Part shown: positions 8,765 to 20,744 of the stretch, piece by piece
How positions within the stretch are numbered: position 1 is the first letter of the stretch
Layout of the letters: every line of letters begins with the position of its first letter
Source of the DNA: Pseudomonas corrugata
GTDB lineage: Bacteria > Pseudomonadota > Gammaproteobacteria > Pseudomonadales > Pseudomonadaceae
Assembly (NCBI RefSeq): GCF_001269905.1
Contig: NZ_LHVK01000005.1
Coordinates: 248,001-312,000 of the forward strand
Length of the DNA stretch: 64,000 bases
Direction of reading: 5' to 3'
Position numbers and translations under genes: made by a program
Notes under the pieces: model-generated
Told to the model about the DNA's origin: nothing
Seen by the model: the letters and a program-made list of their open reading frames with translations, nothing else
The model's database searches: none

Positions 8765-10477
8765 ATGTACCAGCATTTCATCGAAGGATTGCAACGTCTC
8801 GGCCGGGCGCTGATGCTGCCCATCGCCATCCTGCCCATCGCCGGCCTGTTGCTGCGCCTGGGCGACACCGATCTTCTGAACATCGCCATCATCCATGATG
8901 CCGGGCAAGCCATTTTCACCAACCTGGCGATGATCTTCGCCATCGGCATCGCCGTGGGCTTCGCCCGGGACAATAACGGCACGGCGGGGCTGGCCGGGGC
9001 CATCGGTTACCTGGTGATGATCGCCACGCTGAAGGTGCTCGACGCCAGCATCAACATGGGCATGCTCGCCGGGATCATCAGTGGCCTGCTCGCGGGGGCA
9101 CTGTACAACCGATTCAAGGACATCAAGCTGCCGGAGTATCTGGCGTTCTTCGGCGGCCGGCGCTTCGTGCCGATTGTCACCGGCTTCAGCGCGGTGGGCC
9201 TGGGACTGGTGTTCGGCCTGGTCTGGCCACCGATCCAGCAAGGCATCAACAGCTTCGGCGCGCTGTTGATGGAAAGCGGCAGCCTGGGAGCGTTCGTGTT
9301 CGGGGTGTTCAACCGGTTGCTGATCGTCACCGGCCTGCACCACATCCTCAATAACATGGCCTGGTTCATCTTCGGCAGCTTCACCGACCCGCACACCGGT
9401 GCGGTGGTGACCGGCGACCTGACCCGCTATTTTGCCGGCGACCCCAACGGCGGCCAGTTCATGACAGGCATGTTCCCCGTGATGCTCTTCGGCCTGCCCG
9501 CCGCCTGCCTGGCGATGTACCGCAACGCCCTGCCCCAGCGGCGCAAAGTCATGGGCGGGATCCTGCTGTCCATGGCGCTGACATCGTTTCTCACCGGGGT
9601 CACCGAACCGGTGGAATTCGCCTTCATGTTCCTCGCGCCACTGCTGTTCCTGTTGCATGCCTTGCTCACCGGGCTGTCGATGGCGATCACCGACTGGCTG
9701 AACATCCGCCTGGGCTTTACCTTCTCCGGCGGCTTCATCGACATGGTCCTGGGCTGGGGCAGATCGAACAATGGTTGGCTGGTGGTGCCGGTGGGCCTGG
9801 CCTATGCGGTGATCTACTACACCGTGTTCGACTTCTGCATCCGCCGCTTCGACCTGAAGACTCCGGGCCGTGAAGACGTCCCGAGCGCAGACAAACCGGT
9901 CATTGCCCAGAATGAACGGGCCGGGGCTTACATCGCGGCACTCGGCGGCGCCGACAACCTGATTACCGTCGGCGCCTGTACCACGCGCCTGCGACTGGAC
10001 ATGGTCGACCGCAGCAAGGCCTCCGATGCGCAACTCAAGGCCTTGGGCGCCATGGCCGTGGTGCGTCCCGGCAACGGCGGCAGCTTACAGGTGGTGGTTG
10101 GGCCGATGGCCGACAGCATTGCCGATGAAATCCGCCTGGGCTTGCCGATGACACGCTCAGTCGACAGGCCGTTGAGTGAACCGGTACAGGCCGAGCCGGC
10201 CACGATCAGCGCGGAGCAGGCCGGGCAATGGCTGGACGCACTGGGCGGCCAAGACAATGTACTGGCATTGGAATGCGTCGCCCATACGCGGCTACGGGTG
10301 CAGCTCGAAGATGCCCGGCGGCTATCCGAGGCTGATCTGAGGGTTCTGGGTTGCCAGGGTGTCAGCCAGATGGAGAGCGGCATCTGGCATGTACTGGTGG
10401 GCAATCGGGCTAATGCAATGAGCGAAGCACTAAGGGTGATGCTGAACAACCGCAAAACCTGTGTGCAGTCCCTCTAG
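8765..10477 (+). CDS. nagE: PTS N-acetylglucosamine transporter, EIICB(B)
   Basis: The 570-residue inner-membrane protein imports GlcNAc and phosphorylates it to GlcNAc-6-phosphate. Residues 1 to about 365 form the hydrophobic IIC domain (GRALMLPIAILPIAGLLLR at the start; TEPVEFAFMFLAP near the sugar site). A IIB domain follows with the phospho-cysteine motif TVGACTTRLRLDMVD. A second IIB-like copy (about residues 485-565) reads CVAHTRLRVQLED, with Ala where the active cysteine belongs. RBS AAGGGAG lies just before the ATG. It is the last gene of the operon. Confidence 0.94.
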   Translation: MYQHFIEGLQRLGRALMLPIAILPIAGLLLRLGDTDLLNIAIIHDAGQAIFTNLAMIFAIGIAVGFARDNNGTAGLAGAIGYLVMIATLKVLDASINMGMLAGIISGLLAGALYNRFKDIKLPEYLAFFGGRRFVPIVTGFSAVGLGLVFGLVWPPIQQGINSFGALLMESGSLGAFVFGVFNRLLIVTGLHHILNNMAWFIFGSFTDPHTGAVVTGDLTRYFAGDPNGGQFMTGMFPVMLFGLPAACLAMYRNALPQRRKVMGGILLSMALTSFLTGVTEPVEFAFMFLAPLLFLLHALLTGLSMAITDWLNIRLGFTFSGGFIDMVLGWGRSNNGWLVVPVGLAYAVIYYTVFDFCIRRFDLKTPGREDVPSADKPVIAQNERAGAYIAALGGADNLITVGACTTRLRLDMVDRSKASDAQLKALGAMAVVRPGNGGSLQVVVGPMADSIADEIRLGLPMTRSVDRPLSEPVQAEPATISAEQAGQWLDALGGQDNVLALECVAHTRLRVQLEDARRLSEADLRVLGCQGVSQMESGIWHVLVGNRANAMSEALRVMLNNRKTCVQSL

Positions 10478-10692
10478 CAATCTTCACTGGAGCAGTTTGT
10501 TACACGATTGGATCCAAAAATACGACTGACAGACTTTCCGTCACCTATTCTTTGAGTTCACACGGCGGACCGAGGCGCGCCCCAGCGGCGCCCTCTCGCC
10601 GCAATCGATAAGCAAACCTGTCACGTCGAAGAATAGGTAGTCATGACGTATGTGATTCGACTGGCTCCTCGTTCCAGCTGAGGCATCCAATC
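10478..10692. other. Intergenic gap, nothing recognised
   Basis: These 215 bases between nagE and the toxin-like gene hold no clear terminator or promoter that I can support. Confidence 0.4.
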
Positions 10693-11778
10693 ATGACTCG
10701 AAAAGACACGTTTATACGGGCGACGACTGTCGCGGTCGTACTGGCAGCTACTTGGCAGCCTGGCCCTCATGGGTGGGCAGCGACCCAAGGCAGTCAAGAT
10801 CCGGAAACAGAGCCCTGGTACGAAGCCTGGCTTCAGGTCACGGCGAATCCGGAGGTGGATATCCGCAAGACCACGCCATCGTTGCGCTGGCGTAGCGACA
10901 TGGACACGCTCTACCGGGGAGATACAACGGGCCAGGGACTCAGTGCTTTCCAGGACGGGCTGCTGCCCAAAGCCGCGGGCATCCCCGAGAACGAATGGAT
11001 ATACAACTGGTACAACCATGCGGGCGGCTCCGCCGGGACGGTGTTCAGCAGCACAACCCGCAGTCAGTTCATCGCCCAGCACTACGCCAGCGAGTGGGTG
11101 TACGAGTTCAAGGCTCCCCATGGAATCGATCAGGAGCAATCAGGAGGCCCGTTCCCTCGCGAGGAGGAAATCAGCTATCCGGGTGGGGTCAAGGGGTACT
11201 TCATCAGCAAGGCCTGCAAGGCAACCAACCTGGCCAACTGCGTGACAAACCCGGACTACCGTGAACCCACCGGCCACGAGACGATGCAGCAGGTTGCGGC
11301 AATTGCCATCGACTGGGCTCGTCTGGAGCCTCCAGAGGGGCTGGCCTGGGTAACGACCAAGAAGTCCCTCTGGGCCGTCGGCTCTACGATAATCAACCCC
11401 GTGCAAGGTGCGGATGCACTGAGCCAGGGCCTGCAGGCCTGGAACGCTCTTGCGCCGAATCTGAGACTGGCCACCCAGCCGGAGTCTCCCTTGGCTCAAT
11501 CGGTCGTCGTAGCGTTTAGCGACTATGGCGAAGCCAAGCTCTGGGCCACCGAGCAAGCCTCGAACGGCGGCTGGGTATATGAAGTCAGGCCCAACACCGT
11601 GGCGGTGGATCTATCAGGCCGAACCACCGGCGCACGTGAGGGCGCCTACGCATTCATCGGTGGCATCAAGGGCGGATTGTTGATGAATGCTCGGCGGTTC
11701 GAGAAAGGTGTGAGCGAACCGGTCGAGTGCATCGGTATCGAGAAAGAGGTTTGTCGCCTGGAGCGTCGGCATCAGTAG
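10693..11778 (+). CDS. Secreted enterotoxin-A-like ADP-ribosyltransferase with a second degenerate domain
   Basis: The 361-residue product begins with a Sec signal peptide (MTRK then a hydrophobic core, cleavage near GWAA, residue 29-30). Residues about 70-175 resemble the cholera/heat-labile enterotoxin A chain: LYRGD (R75, like CT Arg7), GLLPK, FSSTT (S119-T121, in place of the STS motif) and REEEISYPGG (E157-x-E159, like CT E110-x-E112). Residues about 225-335 repeat the fold (SLWAVG, AFSDYGEAKLWATEQ, GGWVYEV, AREGAYAFIGGIKGG) but lack the Arg and the second Glu. No B-subunit gene lies nearby. Enzyme activity and target are inferred, not shown. Confidence 0.75.
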   Translation: MTRKDTFIRATTVAVVLAATWQPGPHGWAATQGSQDPETEPWYEAWLQVTANPEVDIRKTTPSLRWRSDMDTLYRGDTTGQGLSAFQDGLLPKAAGIPENEWIYNWYNHAGGSAGTVFSSTTRSQFIAQHYASEWVYEFKAPHGIDQEQSGGPFPREEEISYPGGVKGYFISKACKATNLANCVTNPDYREPTGHETMQQVAAIAIDWARLEPPEGLAWVTTKKSLWAVGSTIINPVQGADALSQGLQAWNALAPNLRLATQPESPLAQSVVVAFSDYGEAKLWATEQASNGGWVYEVRPNTVAVDLSGRTTGAREGAYAFIGGIKGGLLMNARRFEKGVSEPVECIGIEKEVCRLERRHQ

Positions 11779-11832
11779 AGGCGATGGACTGGGTCGATGC
11801 CGGGGTCTGGAGCTGCGTTGTCTGACCGGGCC

Positions 11833-11910
11833 CTTCGCGAGCAAGCTAGCTCCCGCAGGGTATGCTGGGAACAGCACGAATCCCTTGTGGGAGCGAGCCT
11901 GCTCGCGAAG
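11833..11910. repeat. REP pair
   Basis: CTTCGCGAGCAAGCTAGCTC on the left and its near-inverse TGTGGGAGCGAGCCTGCTCG with GCGAAG on the right face each other across about 28 bases, downstream of the toxin-like gene. Confidence 0.8.
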
Positions 11911-11945
11911 AGGCCGTCGCTGACTGCAACAAACCGTCCACCCAA

Positions 11946-11980
11946 TAAAAAACCCGCTGAATCAATCAGCGGGTTTCTCA
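11946..11980. terminator. Bidirectional rho-independent terminator
   Basis: The stem AACCCGCTGA / TCAGCGGGTT (11951-11960 and 11966-11975) has an A-run before it and a T-rich stretch after it. It lies between the convergent toxin-like and NIF3-like genes and can serve both. Confidence 0.85.
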
Positions 11981-11997
11981 TTTCCACGGGCAGAGGA

Positions 11998-12309
11998 TCA
12001 GAAACCCTCCAACCGCCACACCTCATACGCCGGTGTCTCGTAGGGATGGCTCTGTTTCAAGGCCTCCACCACTACGCGAATCAACTCATCGGCCACCACA
12101 AGCTCCACCTTCCATTCTTCGACCTGCTCGACCTGCCCCGCTTCGCCCATGAACGGCTGGCTGCCGTCCAAGGGGCGAAACTGGCCCAGGCCCAGCACTT
12201 GCCAGGCGCAGTGGTCATAGTCGCCGATCCGTCCGCCACCGGCAGCGAATACGGCGCTTTTGACCTCTTCCACATGGCTGGCCGGGACAAAGAAGCAGAG
12301 CTTGTACAC
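11998..12309 (-). CDS. Small NIF3/YqfO-like protein
   Basis: This 103-residue protein (MYKLCFFVPASHVEEVKSAVFAAGGGRIGDYDHCAW; C-terminal SHPYETPAYEVW) matches the inserted CutA1/PII-like domain of NIF3-family proteins found as a free-standing small protein in gamma-proteobacteria. The HPYE(T)PAY motif is characteristic. No enzymatic function is established. It ends just past the terminator at 11946-11980 and lies 4 bases downstream of purL, so it may be read through from it. Confidence 0.8.
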   Translation of the reverse strand: MYKLCFFVPASHVEEVKSAVFAAGGGRIGDYDHCAWQVLGLGQFRPLDGSQPFMGEAGQVEQVEEWKVELVVADELIRVVVEALKQSHPYETPAYEVWRLEGF

Positions 12310-12313
12310 GCCT

Positions 12314-15300
12314 TTAGTTCACCCAGACGCGAGCGTTGCGGAACATGCGCATCCAGGGCGCGTCTTCGTTCCAGTCATCCGAACGCCACGAGTTCTGCAC
12401 CGCGCGGAATACGCGCTCAGGGTGCGGCATCATGATCGTCACACGACCGTCGCGGCTGGTCAGGCCGGTGATTCCGCGCGGCGAGCCGTTCGGGTTGGCC
12501 GGATAGGTTTCGGTGACCTTGCCGTGGTTGTCGACGAACCGCAGCGACACGCAACCGGACAGGTCGGCTTCGAGCAACGCTTCTTCGCTTTCGAATTCCG
12601 CATGCCCTTCACCGTGGGCGATGGCGATCGGCATGCGCGAACCAGCCATGCCCTGCAGGAAGATCGAGTTCGACTCCTGCACCTGGACCATCGCCACGCG
12701 AGCTTCGAACTGCTCGGAACGGTTGCGCACGAAGTGCGGCCAGAACTCGCTGCCCGGGATCAGCTCGTGCAGGTTGGACATCATCTGGCAACCGTTGCAC
12801 ACGCCGAGGGTGAAGCTGTCGGTGCGTTCGAAGAAGCCCTGGAACGCGTCGCGAGCGCGGCTGTTGAACAGCGCCGACTTGGCCCAGCCTTCACCGGCAC
12901 CCAGCACGTCGCCGTAGGAGAAGCCGCCACAGGCCACCATGCCCTTGAAGTCGTTCAGGTCGACACGACCGGCCAGGATGTCACTCATGTGCACGTCGAT
13001 CGCGTTGAAGCCGGCGCGGTCGAACGCCGCCGCCATTTCCACCTGGCCGTTGACGCCCTGCTCACGCAGTACCGCCACTTGCGGACGAATGCCTTTCTTG
13101 ATGTAAGGCGCGGCCACATCCAGATTGACGTCGTAGCTGAGCTTGGCGCTCAGGCCCGGGTTGTCTTCTTCCAGCAGTACGTCGAATTCCTGATCGGCGC
13201 AATCGGCGTTATCCCGCAGGCGCTGGATCTGGTAGCTGGTTTCAGCCCACTGACGCTGCAACAGGCGACGCTGGCCTTCGAAGACGGTATCGCCATTGAA
13301 GGTGATGTTGACGTGGGCGTTGTTGATCGGCTGGCCGATCACCGAGACGCAATCGGCCAGGCCTGCCGCGCTGAACTGGGCGAGGATGTCCGGGGTAGCG
13401 TCCTGGCGAACCTGGATCACCGCACCCAGTTCTTCGTTGAACAGGATGGCCGGAATTTCGGCAGCGGATTCCGCCACGCTGTCGAGGGTCAGGCTCAGGC
13501 CGCAATGACCGGCGAAGGCCATTTCCATTACGGTGGTCAGCAGGCCGCCATCGGAACGGTCGTGGTAGGCCAGCAGGTGGCCGTCGGCATTGAGGCCCTG
13601 GATGACGGCGAAGAACGCCTTCAGGTCTTCGGCATCGTCAACGTCCGGCGCTTGCTTGCCGAGCTTGCCATGCACCTGGGCCAGGATCGAGGCGCCCATG
13701 CGGTTCTGACCACGACCCAGGTCGATCAGGATCAGATCGGTGGTGCCCTTGTCCATGCGCAGTTGCGGGGTCAGGGTCTGGCGGATGTCAGTGACCGGGG
13801 CGAAACCGGTCACAATCAGCGACAGCGGCGAGGTCACACTCTTGTCCACGCCGTCTTCGTTCCAGCGCGTGGCCATGGACATGGAGTCCTTGCCCACCGG
13901 AATGGTGATGCCCAGTTCCGGGCACAGCTCCATGCCGACAGCCTTGACGGTGTCGTACAGCCGAGCGTCTTCACCCGGGTGCCCGGCGGCGGACATCCAG
14001 TTGGCCGACAGTTTGATGTCGGAAATCTTGCTGATGCGCGAGGCCGCGAGGTTGGTCAGCGCCTCACCGATCGCCATGCGGCCCGACGCCGGAGCGTCCA
14101 GCAGGGCCAACGGCGTGCGCTCGCCCATGGCCATGGCTTCACCGGTGTAGACGTCGAAACTGGTGGCGGTCACAGCGACGTCAGCCACCGGCACCTGCCA
14201 TGGGCCGACCATCTGGTCACGGGCCACGAGGCCGGTGATGGTGCGGTCACCGATGGTGATCAGGAAGCTCTTGCTCGCCACGGCCGGGTGGTGCAGGACG
14301 CGCTCGATGGAATCGGCGATGTCGAGGGTGGACGGATCGAAATCGTCGCCCAGCTCAGTTTCGCGAACGGCCGAACGGTGCATGCGCGGGGCCTTGCCCA
14401 GCAGCACTTCCAGTGGCATGTCCACCGGGCTGTTGCCGAAGTGACTGTCGGTGACGGTCAGTTGCGGCTCGGCAGTGGCTTCGCCGACCACGGCGAACGG
14501 GCAGCGCTCACGCTCGCAGATGGCCTGGAAGCGCTCGAAGTCGGCCGGGCCGACTGCCAGGACGTAACGTTCCTGGGACTCGTTGCTCCAGATTTCATGC
14601 GGGGCCATGCCCGGCTCGTCGTTCGGAATGTTGCGCAGCTCGAAGCGGCCACCACGGCCACCGTCGTTGACCAGCTCCGGGAAGGCGTTGGACAGGCCGC
14701 CCGCGCCCACGTCGTGGATGAAGCTGATCGGGTTCTTGTCACCCAACTGCCAGCAACGGTCGATGACTTCCTGGCAACGGCGTTCCATTTCCGGGTTTTC
14801 CCGCTGCACCGAGGCGAAATCCAGGTCCGCCGAGCTGGTGCCGGTGGCCATGGAGGAAGCAGCGCCGCCGCCCAGGCCGATCAGCATCGCCGGGCCGCCG
14901 AGGACGATCAGCTTGGAACCGACCACGATCTCGCCTTTTTGCACGTGTTCGGCGCGAATGTTGCCCATGCCGCCAGCGAGCATGATCGGCTTGTGGTAGC
15001 CGCGCACTTCTTCGCCACGGGGGGTGGTGATGGATTGTTCGAAGGTACGGAAGTAGCCGGTCAGGGCCGGACGGCCGAATTCGTTGTTGAACGCAGCGCC
15101 ACCCAGCGGGCCTTCGATCATGATGTCGAGGGCGTTGACGATGCGCTCAGGCTTGCCGTACGGCTTTTCCCACGGTTGTTCGAAGCCCGGGATCTGCAGG
15201 TTCGACACGGTGAAACCGGTCAGGCCGGCCTTGGGCTTGGCGCCGCGACCGGTTGCACCTTCGTCGCGGATCTCGCCACCGGAACCGGTGGACGCGCCAG

Positions 15301-16210
15301 GGAACGGCGCAATCGCGGTCGGATGGTTGTGGGTCTCGACCTTCATCAGGATGTGCACCGGCTCCTGGACCGCACCGTACTGGCGGGTCTCGGGATTCGG
15401 GAAGAAGCGGCCGGCAACGCTGCCGACGATCACCGAAGCGTTGTCCTTGTAAGCAGACAGAACGCCTTCGCTGTGCATCTGGTAGGTGTTCTTGATCATG
15501 CCGAACAGGCTTTTTTCCTGGCTCTGGCCGTCAATGTCCCAACTGGCGTTGAAGATCTTGTGACGGCAGTGCTCGGAGTTGGCCTGGGCAAACATCATCA
15601 GTTCGATGTCATGGGGGTTGCGCTTCAATCCCTGGAAGGCGTTGACCAGGTAATCGATCTCGTCTTCGGCCAGGGCCAGGCCCAGTTCGGCGTTGGCTTT
15701 TTCCAGCGCGGCACGGCCGCCGCCCAGCACGTCGATGGCAGTCAGTGGCTTGGGCTCGGCGTGGCTGAACAGGCCGGCGGCCTGCTCCAGGTTGCCCAGC
15801 ACGACCTGGGTCATGCGGTCATGCAGGCTGTCGGCGATCAGTTGGGCCTCGGCCTCGCTGAACTCACCGGCGACATAAAAGGCAATGCCGCGCTCCAGGC
15901 GCTGGATTTTCCCCAGACCGCAATTACGGGCAATGTCGCTGGCCTTGCTCGACCACGGCGAAATGGTGCCGAAGCGCGGCAGCACCAGGAACAGGCGACC
16001 GGCCGGCTCCTGGACGGGAACGCTGGGACCGTATTTCAGAAGGCGCGCGAGCACCTGCTGTTCGTCGCCGGTCAAACCGCCGGTGACTTCGGCGAAGTGA
16101 GCGAATTCAGCATACAAGCCACTGACAGCCGAAACCTTCTGGCTCAGTTGCTCAAGGAGTTTGCTGTGGCGAAAGGCAGAAAGGGCAGGAGCGCCGCGCA
16201 GGATCAACAT
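12314..16210 (-). CDS. purL: Phosphoribosylformylglycinamidine synthase
   Basis: This is the large single-chain enzyme of purine synthesis that converts FGAR, glutamine and ATP to FGAM. At 1298 residues it is of normal length for gamma-proteobacteria. It has the N-terminal PurS-like part, the ATP-binding AIR-synthase-like domains ([44 protein letters not shown]) and a C-terminal glutaminase ([18 protein letters not shown] with nucleophile in [17 protein letters not shown]). I start at 16210 ([11 protein letters not shown]), the conserved family start, rather than at an ATG 15 codons upstream. Confidence 0.97.
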   Translation of the reverse strand: MLILRGAPALSAFRHSKLLEQLSQKVSAVSGLYAEFAHFAEVTGGLTGDEQQVLARLLKYGPSVPVQEPAGRLFLVLPRFGTISPWSSKASDIARNCGLGKIQRLERGIAFYVAGEFSEAEAQLIADSLHDRMTQVVLGNLEQAAGLFSHAEPKPLTAIDVLGGGRAALEKANAELGLALAEDEIDYLVNAFQGLKRNPHDIELMMFAQANSEHCRHKIFNASWDIDGQSQEKSLFGMIKNTYQMHSEGVLSAYKDNASVIVGSVAGRFFPNPETRQYGAVQEPVHILMKVETHNHPTAIAPFPGASTGSGGEIRDEGATGRGAKPKAGLTGFTVSNLQIPGFEQPWEKPYGKPERIVNALDIMIEGPLGGAAFNNEFGRPALTGYFRTFEQSITTPRGEEVRGYHKPIMLAGGMGNIRAEHVQKGEIVVGSKLIVLGGPAMLIGLGGGAASSMATGTSSADLDFASVQRENPEMERRCQEVIDRCWQLGDKNPISFIHDVGAGGLSNAFPELVNDGGRGGRFELRNIPNDEPGMAPHEIWSNESQERYVLAVGPADFERFQAICERERCPFAVVGEATAEPQLTVTDSHFGNSPVDMPLEVLLGKAPRMHRSAVRETELGDDFDPSTLDIADSIERVLHHPAVASKSFLITIGDRTITGLVARDQMVGPWQVPVADVAVTATSFDVYTGEAMAMGERTPLALLDAPASGRMAIGEALTNLAASRISKISDIKLSANWMSAAGHPGEDARLYDTVKAVGMELCPELGITIPVGKDSMSMATRWNEDGVDKSVTSPLSLIVTGFAPVTDIRQTLTPQLRMDKGTTDLILIDLGRGQNRMGASILAQVHGKLGKQAPDVDDAEDLKAFFAVIQGLNADGHLLAYHDRSDGGLLTTVMEMAFAGHCGLSLTLDSVAESAAEIPAILFNEELGAVIQVRQDATPDILAQFSAAGLADCVSVIGQPINNAHVNITFNGDTVFEGQRRLLQRQWAETSYQIQRLRDNADCADQEFDVLLEEDNPGLSAKLSYDVNLDVAAPYIKKGIRPQVAVLREQGVNGQVEMAAAFDRAGFNAIDVHMSDILAGRVDLNDFKGMVACGGFSYGDVLGAGEGWAKSALFNSRARDAFQGFFERTDSFTLGVCNGCQMMSNLHELIPGSEFWPHFVRNRSEQFEARVAMVQVQESNSIFLQGMAGSRMPIAIAHGEGHAEFESEEALLEADLSGCVSLRFVDNHGKVTETYPANPNGSPRGITGLTSRDGRVTIMMPHPERVFRAVQNSWRSDDWNEDAPWMRMFRNARVWVN

Positions 16211-16474
16211 CTTCGGGACAGCCTCGGGAAGGGGGTGTGCTTTGAGGCCGTGCATTCTAGCCTAAACCGTCGGCAACGGCACCCGAAACGGCATCCGCGA
16301 TACGGGCCGAATGTCGGTCTTTGCGTCGAAACCCTTGTTGAACGTCTGTTCCGGTGTTCGTTTCGAGATTTTTTTAATCGACCCAAAACCCGCCGCACGC
16401 CAGCCGGCTTGTGTTGCAGACATGTTTTGCAACCGCTAGCAGACTGGCCTTTCGCTGTCGAGATATGGCGGTAA

Positions 16475-17959
<1,485 letters not shown>

Positions 17960-17993
17960 CGGCCCCACACAAACCCTGATGCGGTGATGAACC

Positions 17994-18125
17994 TGTGGCG
18001 AGGGGATTTATCCCCGTTGGGCTGCGCAGCAGCCCTAAAACCTGGCGCCTCGGTGTGCCAGATAGACGGGGTAGAACGCTTTGGGGCTGCTACGCAGCCC
18101 AGCGGGGATAAATCCCCTCGCCACA
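17994..18125. repeat. Long inverted REP pair, GTGGCGAGGGGATTTA class
   Basis: TGTGGCGAGGGGATTTATCC at 17994 onward, followed by a GGGCTGCG block, is mirrored by GCAGCCCAGCGGGGATAAATC and CCCTCGCCACA ending at 18125. The arms are long and nearly perfect. It sits between mltF and pdxJ. A second element of the same class at 24387-24552 closes the other side of the pdxJ-lepA block. Confidence 0.85.
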
Positions 18126-18159
18126 ATGGATCGCACCCGTATCGAGTTTTGTGCTGATA

Positions 18160-18903
18160 TCAGGCTTTTGCGGCCGCCAGGATCAGCGCCTTCATCTCCG
18201 CCACCGCCGACTTGAACCCGACAAACAAGGCATGGGCCACCAGCGCATGGCCGATGTTCAGCTCGTTGATGCCTTTGATGGCCGCCACGGCTTCGACGTT
18301 GTGGTAGTGCAGGCCATGGCCGGCGTTGACGATCAGGCCCTGTGCCAGGCCGAACGCGACACCGTCAGCCACTCGTTGCAGCTCATCGGCCACATCCGTG
18401 GGGGTTTCGGCATCCGCGTAGCGGCCGGTGTGCAGCTCAATGGCCGGGGCACCGACCCGCTTGGAGGCCTCGATCTGCCGCTCGTCGGCGTCGATGAACA
18501 ACGACACTTCGGCGCCGGTTTTCGACAGCCGCTCCACTGCCGCCCGGATCCGCGCTTCCTGCCCCGCCACGTCCAGGCCGCCTTCGGTGGTCAGCTCCTG
18601 ACGCGTTTCCGGTACCAGGCAAATGTGCGCCGGGCGGATACGCTCGGCGAATGCCAGCATTTCTTCGGTCACGCCCATCTCGAAATTCATACGGGTCTGC
18701 AATACGTCCTTGAGCAGCAGCACATCGCGTTCCTGGATATGGCGACGGTCCTCACGCAGGTGCACGGTGATGCCGTCGGCGCCCGCCTCTTCGGCGTCCA
18801 GTGCAGCCTTGACCGGATCCGGATAGCGGGTACCGCGGGCCTGGCGCAGGGTGGCGACATGGTCGATGTTCACGCCGAGAAGAATGCGATTGCTGGTGCT
18901 CAC
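18160..18903 (-). CDS. pdxJ: Pyridoxine 5'-phosphate synthase
   Basis: The enzyme condenses 1-deoxyxylulose-5-phosphate with 3-amino-2-oxopropyl phosphate to make pyridoxine phosphate. The TIM-barrel landmarks are [18 protein letters not shown] near the start, [16 protein letters not shown], and later ELHTGRYA and [12 protein letters not shown] use GTG 18903 ([10 protein letters not shown]), which has AAGGAG eight bases upstream and fits the family N-terminus; the ATG at 18945 would add 14 unlike residues. The 247-residue length is normal. It is last in the lepA-lepB-rnc-era-recO-pdxJ run. Confidence 0.95.
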   Translation of the reverse strand: MSTSNRILLGVNIDHVATLRQARGTRYPDPVKAALDAEEAGADGITVHLREDRRHIQERDVLLLKDVLQTRMNFEMGVTEEMLAFAERIRPAHICLVPETRQELTTEGGLDVAGQEARIRAAVERLSKTGAEVSLFIDADERQIEASKRVGAPAIELHTGRYADAETPTDVADELQRVADGVAFGLAQGLIVNAGHGLHYHNVEAVAAIKGINELNIGHALVAHALFVGFKSAVAEMKALILAAAKA

Positions 18904-18954
18904 GAAAAGCGCTCCTTGAATGGACAGAGATTCGGCCCACAGCATACGGGTTGA

Positions 18955-19644
18955 TCAGGGCTTGCGAAACAGCTCGCGACTGACCAGCGGCTTGCCACCC
19001 AGATGAACCGCCAAAGCCTGGCGCATCAGACGCTTGGCCGCGGACAAAGCGCCGGGCGCGCTCCAGTCGGCCTCGGCCATGGCCAGCAGCTCGACGCCGT
19101 TGAACAGACCGGGTTGCAGCAGATAGACGCGCTCCAGGCCGGCATCAACCTGCAAGCGGTAAAGGCCATCGGCGGCAATGGGCGCGCCGTTCAGGTCGGC
19201 GTCTAGAGCGAACCCGTAGCCCAGGTCATCCAGCAACCGCCACTCGAAGGATCGCAGCAGCGGCTCCAGCGGCCGGCCTTCGGCCAGGGCCAGCAGTGTC
19301 GCGGCGTAGTGATCGAAGACGGCAGGATGCGGGTCTTCGGCGGGCAACAGGCGGATCAGCAACTCATTGAGGTACAGGCCGCTGAACAACGCCTCGCCGT
19401 TGAGCCAGGCCGAGACTCCGTTGCTTTCCATGCGCCCGACATTCTTGAGCTCGCCCCGCCCCCGGAATTCGACCTCCAGGGGCACGAACGGCCGCGCCAG
19501 CGTTCCGGCCTTGCCCCGCGCGCCCCGTAACACCGCCCGCAGACGCCCTTGCGGCGTGAGGAAATCCACCAGAGCACTGCTTTCGCGGTATGCGCGCGAA
19601 TGCAGGACGTAGGCGACTTGGGCGATGGGATGGGTGGGGGACAT
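18955..19644 (-). CDS. recO: DNA repair protein RecO
   Basis: RecO works with RecF and RecR to load RecA on gapped DNA. This 229-residue protein has the N-terminal OB fold ([29 protein letters not shown]) and a helical C-terminal part ([38 protein letters not shown]). I start at ATG 19644 (MSPTHPIAQ); a TTG six codons earlier also exists. A 197-bp gap with nested REP repeats separates it from era, which is unusual for genes that usually sit close together. Confidence 0.93.
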   Translation of the reverse strand: MSPTHPIAQVAYVLHSRAYRESSALVDFLTPQGRLRAVLRGARGKAGTLARPFVPLEVEFRGRGELKNVGRMESNGVSAWLNGEALFSGLYLNELLIRLLPAEDPHPAVFDHYAATLLALAEGRPLEPLLRSFEWRLLDDLGYGFALDADLNGAPIAADGLYRLQVDAGLERVYLLQPGLFNGVELLAMAEADWSAPGALSAAKRLMRQALAVHLGGKPLVSRELFRKP

Positions 19645-19697
19645 GGAGGTCGCAGTTCTCAATAAGGAAACGCAGTATTACCAACAACCAGAAACCA

Positions 19698-19818
19698 CTG
19701 TGGGAGCGAGCCTGCTGGGAGCAAGGCTTGCCCGCGATGAACACAACGCGGTCTTCTTGAAACCGAGTCGCTTGTATCGCGAGCAAGCTTTGCTCCCACC
19801 AAGCCCGCTCCCACACAG
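19698..19818. repeat. Nested REPIN between era and recO
   Basis: An outer REP pair (CTGTGGGAGCGAGCCTGCT ... AAGCCCGCTCCCACACAG) encloses a complete inner pair (GGGAGCAAGGCTTGCCCGCG ... TCGCGAGCAAGCTTTGCTCC). The layout looks like one REPIN inserted into another. It lies inside the era-recO operon. Confidence 0.75.
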
Positions 19819-19841
19819 TCCGTGGTGTACTGCCGGACGGA

Positions 19842-20744
19842 TTACAAGTCGCCGTAACCCAGCGAACGCAGTGCCCGCTCATCATCCGACCAGCCACCCT
19901 TCACCTTTACCCACAGGTTGAGCATGATCTTGGAGTCGAACAACAACTCCATGTCCTTGCGCGCCTCGGTGCCGATGCGCTTGATGCGCTCGCCCTTGTC
20001 GCCAATGATGATTTTCTTCTGGCCGTCACGTTCGACGAGGATCAGCGCGTGGATGTGCAGGGTCTTGCCCTGTTGCTTGAACTCTTCGATTTCCACGGTG
20101 ATCTGGTACGGCAGCTCGGCGCCCAGCTGGCGCATGATCTTCTCGCGCACCAGTTCCGCGGCGAGGAAACGGCTGCTGCGATCGGTAATCTGGTCTTCAG
20201 GGAAGAAGTGATCGTTTTCTGGCAGATGTTCGGCAATCACCCGCTCCAGCGCGTCCAGGTTATGGCCGTGCTGGGCCGAGATCGGGATGATCTGGGCGTT
20301 GGGCAGCTGTTCCTGCAACCAGGTCAGGTGCGGCATCAGCTCAGCTTTGTCCTCGATACGGTCGGTCTTGTTCAGCGCCACTATCAGCGGGCCGGTCACG
20401 TACTGGACGCGTTCGAGGACCATCTGGTCTTCTTCGGTCCACTTGGTACGGTCGACCACGAAGATCACCACGTCGACGTCTTTCAACGCTGCCGAAGCGG
20501 TCTTGTTCATGTAGCGGTTCAGGGCCTTTTCGCCCCCCTTGTGCATGCCCGGGGTATCGACGTAGATCGCCTGCACGTCGCCCTCGGTCTTGATACCCAG
20601 CATATTGTGGCGGGTGGTCTGGGGCTTGCGCGAGGTGATCGCCAGTTTCTGGCCCAGGATATGGTTCAGCAATGTGGACTTGCCCACGTTCGGCCGGCCA
20701 ACGATGGCGACATAGCCGCAACGGGTAACGGTTGTATCAGTCAT
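19842..20744 (-). CDS. era: GTPase Era, ribosome maturation factor
   Basis: Era binds the 3' end of 16S rRNA and helps assemble the 30S subunit. The G domain shows GRPNVGKS (P-loop), DTPGM, and NKTD, and the C-terminal KH domain shows [19 protein letters not shown]. The 300-residue length is typical. I start at ATG 20744, which has GGAG at a proper distance; an ATG two codons earlier lies too close to it. The gene overlaps the end of rnc by eight bases, consistent with coupling. Confidence 0.96.
   Translation of the reverse strand: MTDTTVTRCGYVAIVGRPNVGKSTLLNHILGQKLAITSRKPQTTRHNMLGIKTEGDVQAIYVDTPGMHKGGEKALNRYMNKTASAALKDVDVVIFVVDRTKWTEEDQMVLERVQYVTGPLIVALNKTDRIEDKAELMPHLTWLQEQLPNAQIIPISAQHGHNLDALERVIAEHLPENDHFFPEDQITDRSSRFLAAELVREKIMRQLGAELPYQITVEIEEFKQQGKTLHIHALILVERDGQKKIIIGDKGERIKRIGTEARKDMELLFDSKIMLNLWVKVKGGWSDDERALRSLGYGDL

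Noticed and set aside
6193..9003. 936-codon open frame on the minus strand
   Set aside because: Antisense shadow of the PTS fusion gene; composition rich in Gln, His and Gly typical of such shadows.
12260..16474. 1404-codon open frame on the plus strand
   Set aside because: It is antisense to purL in a GC-rich region with strong third-position bias and has no family features.
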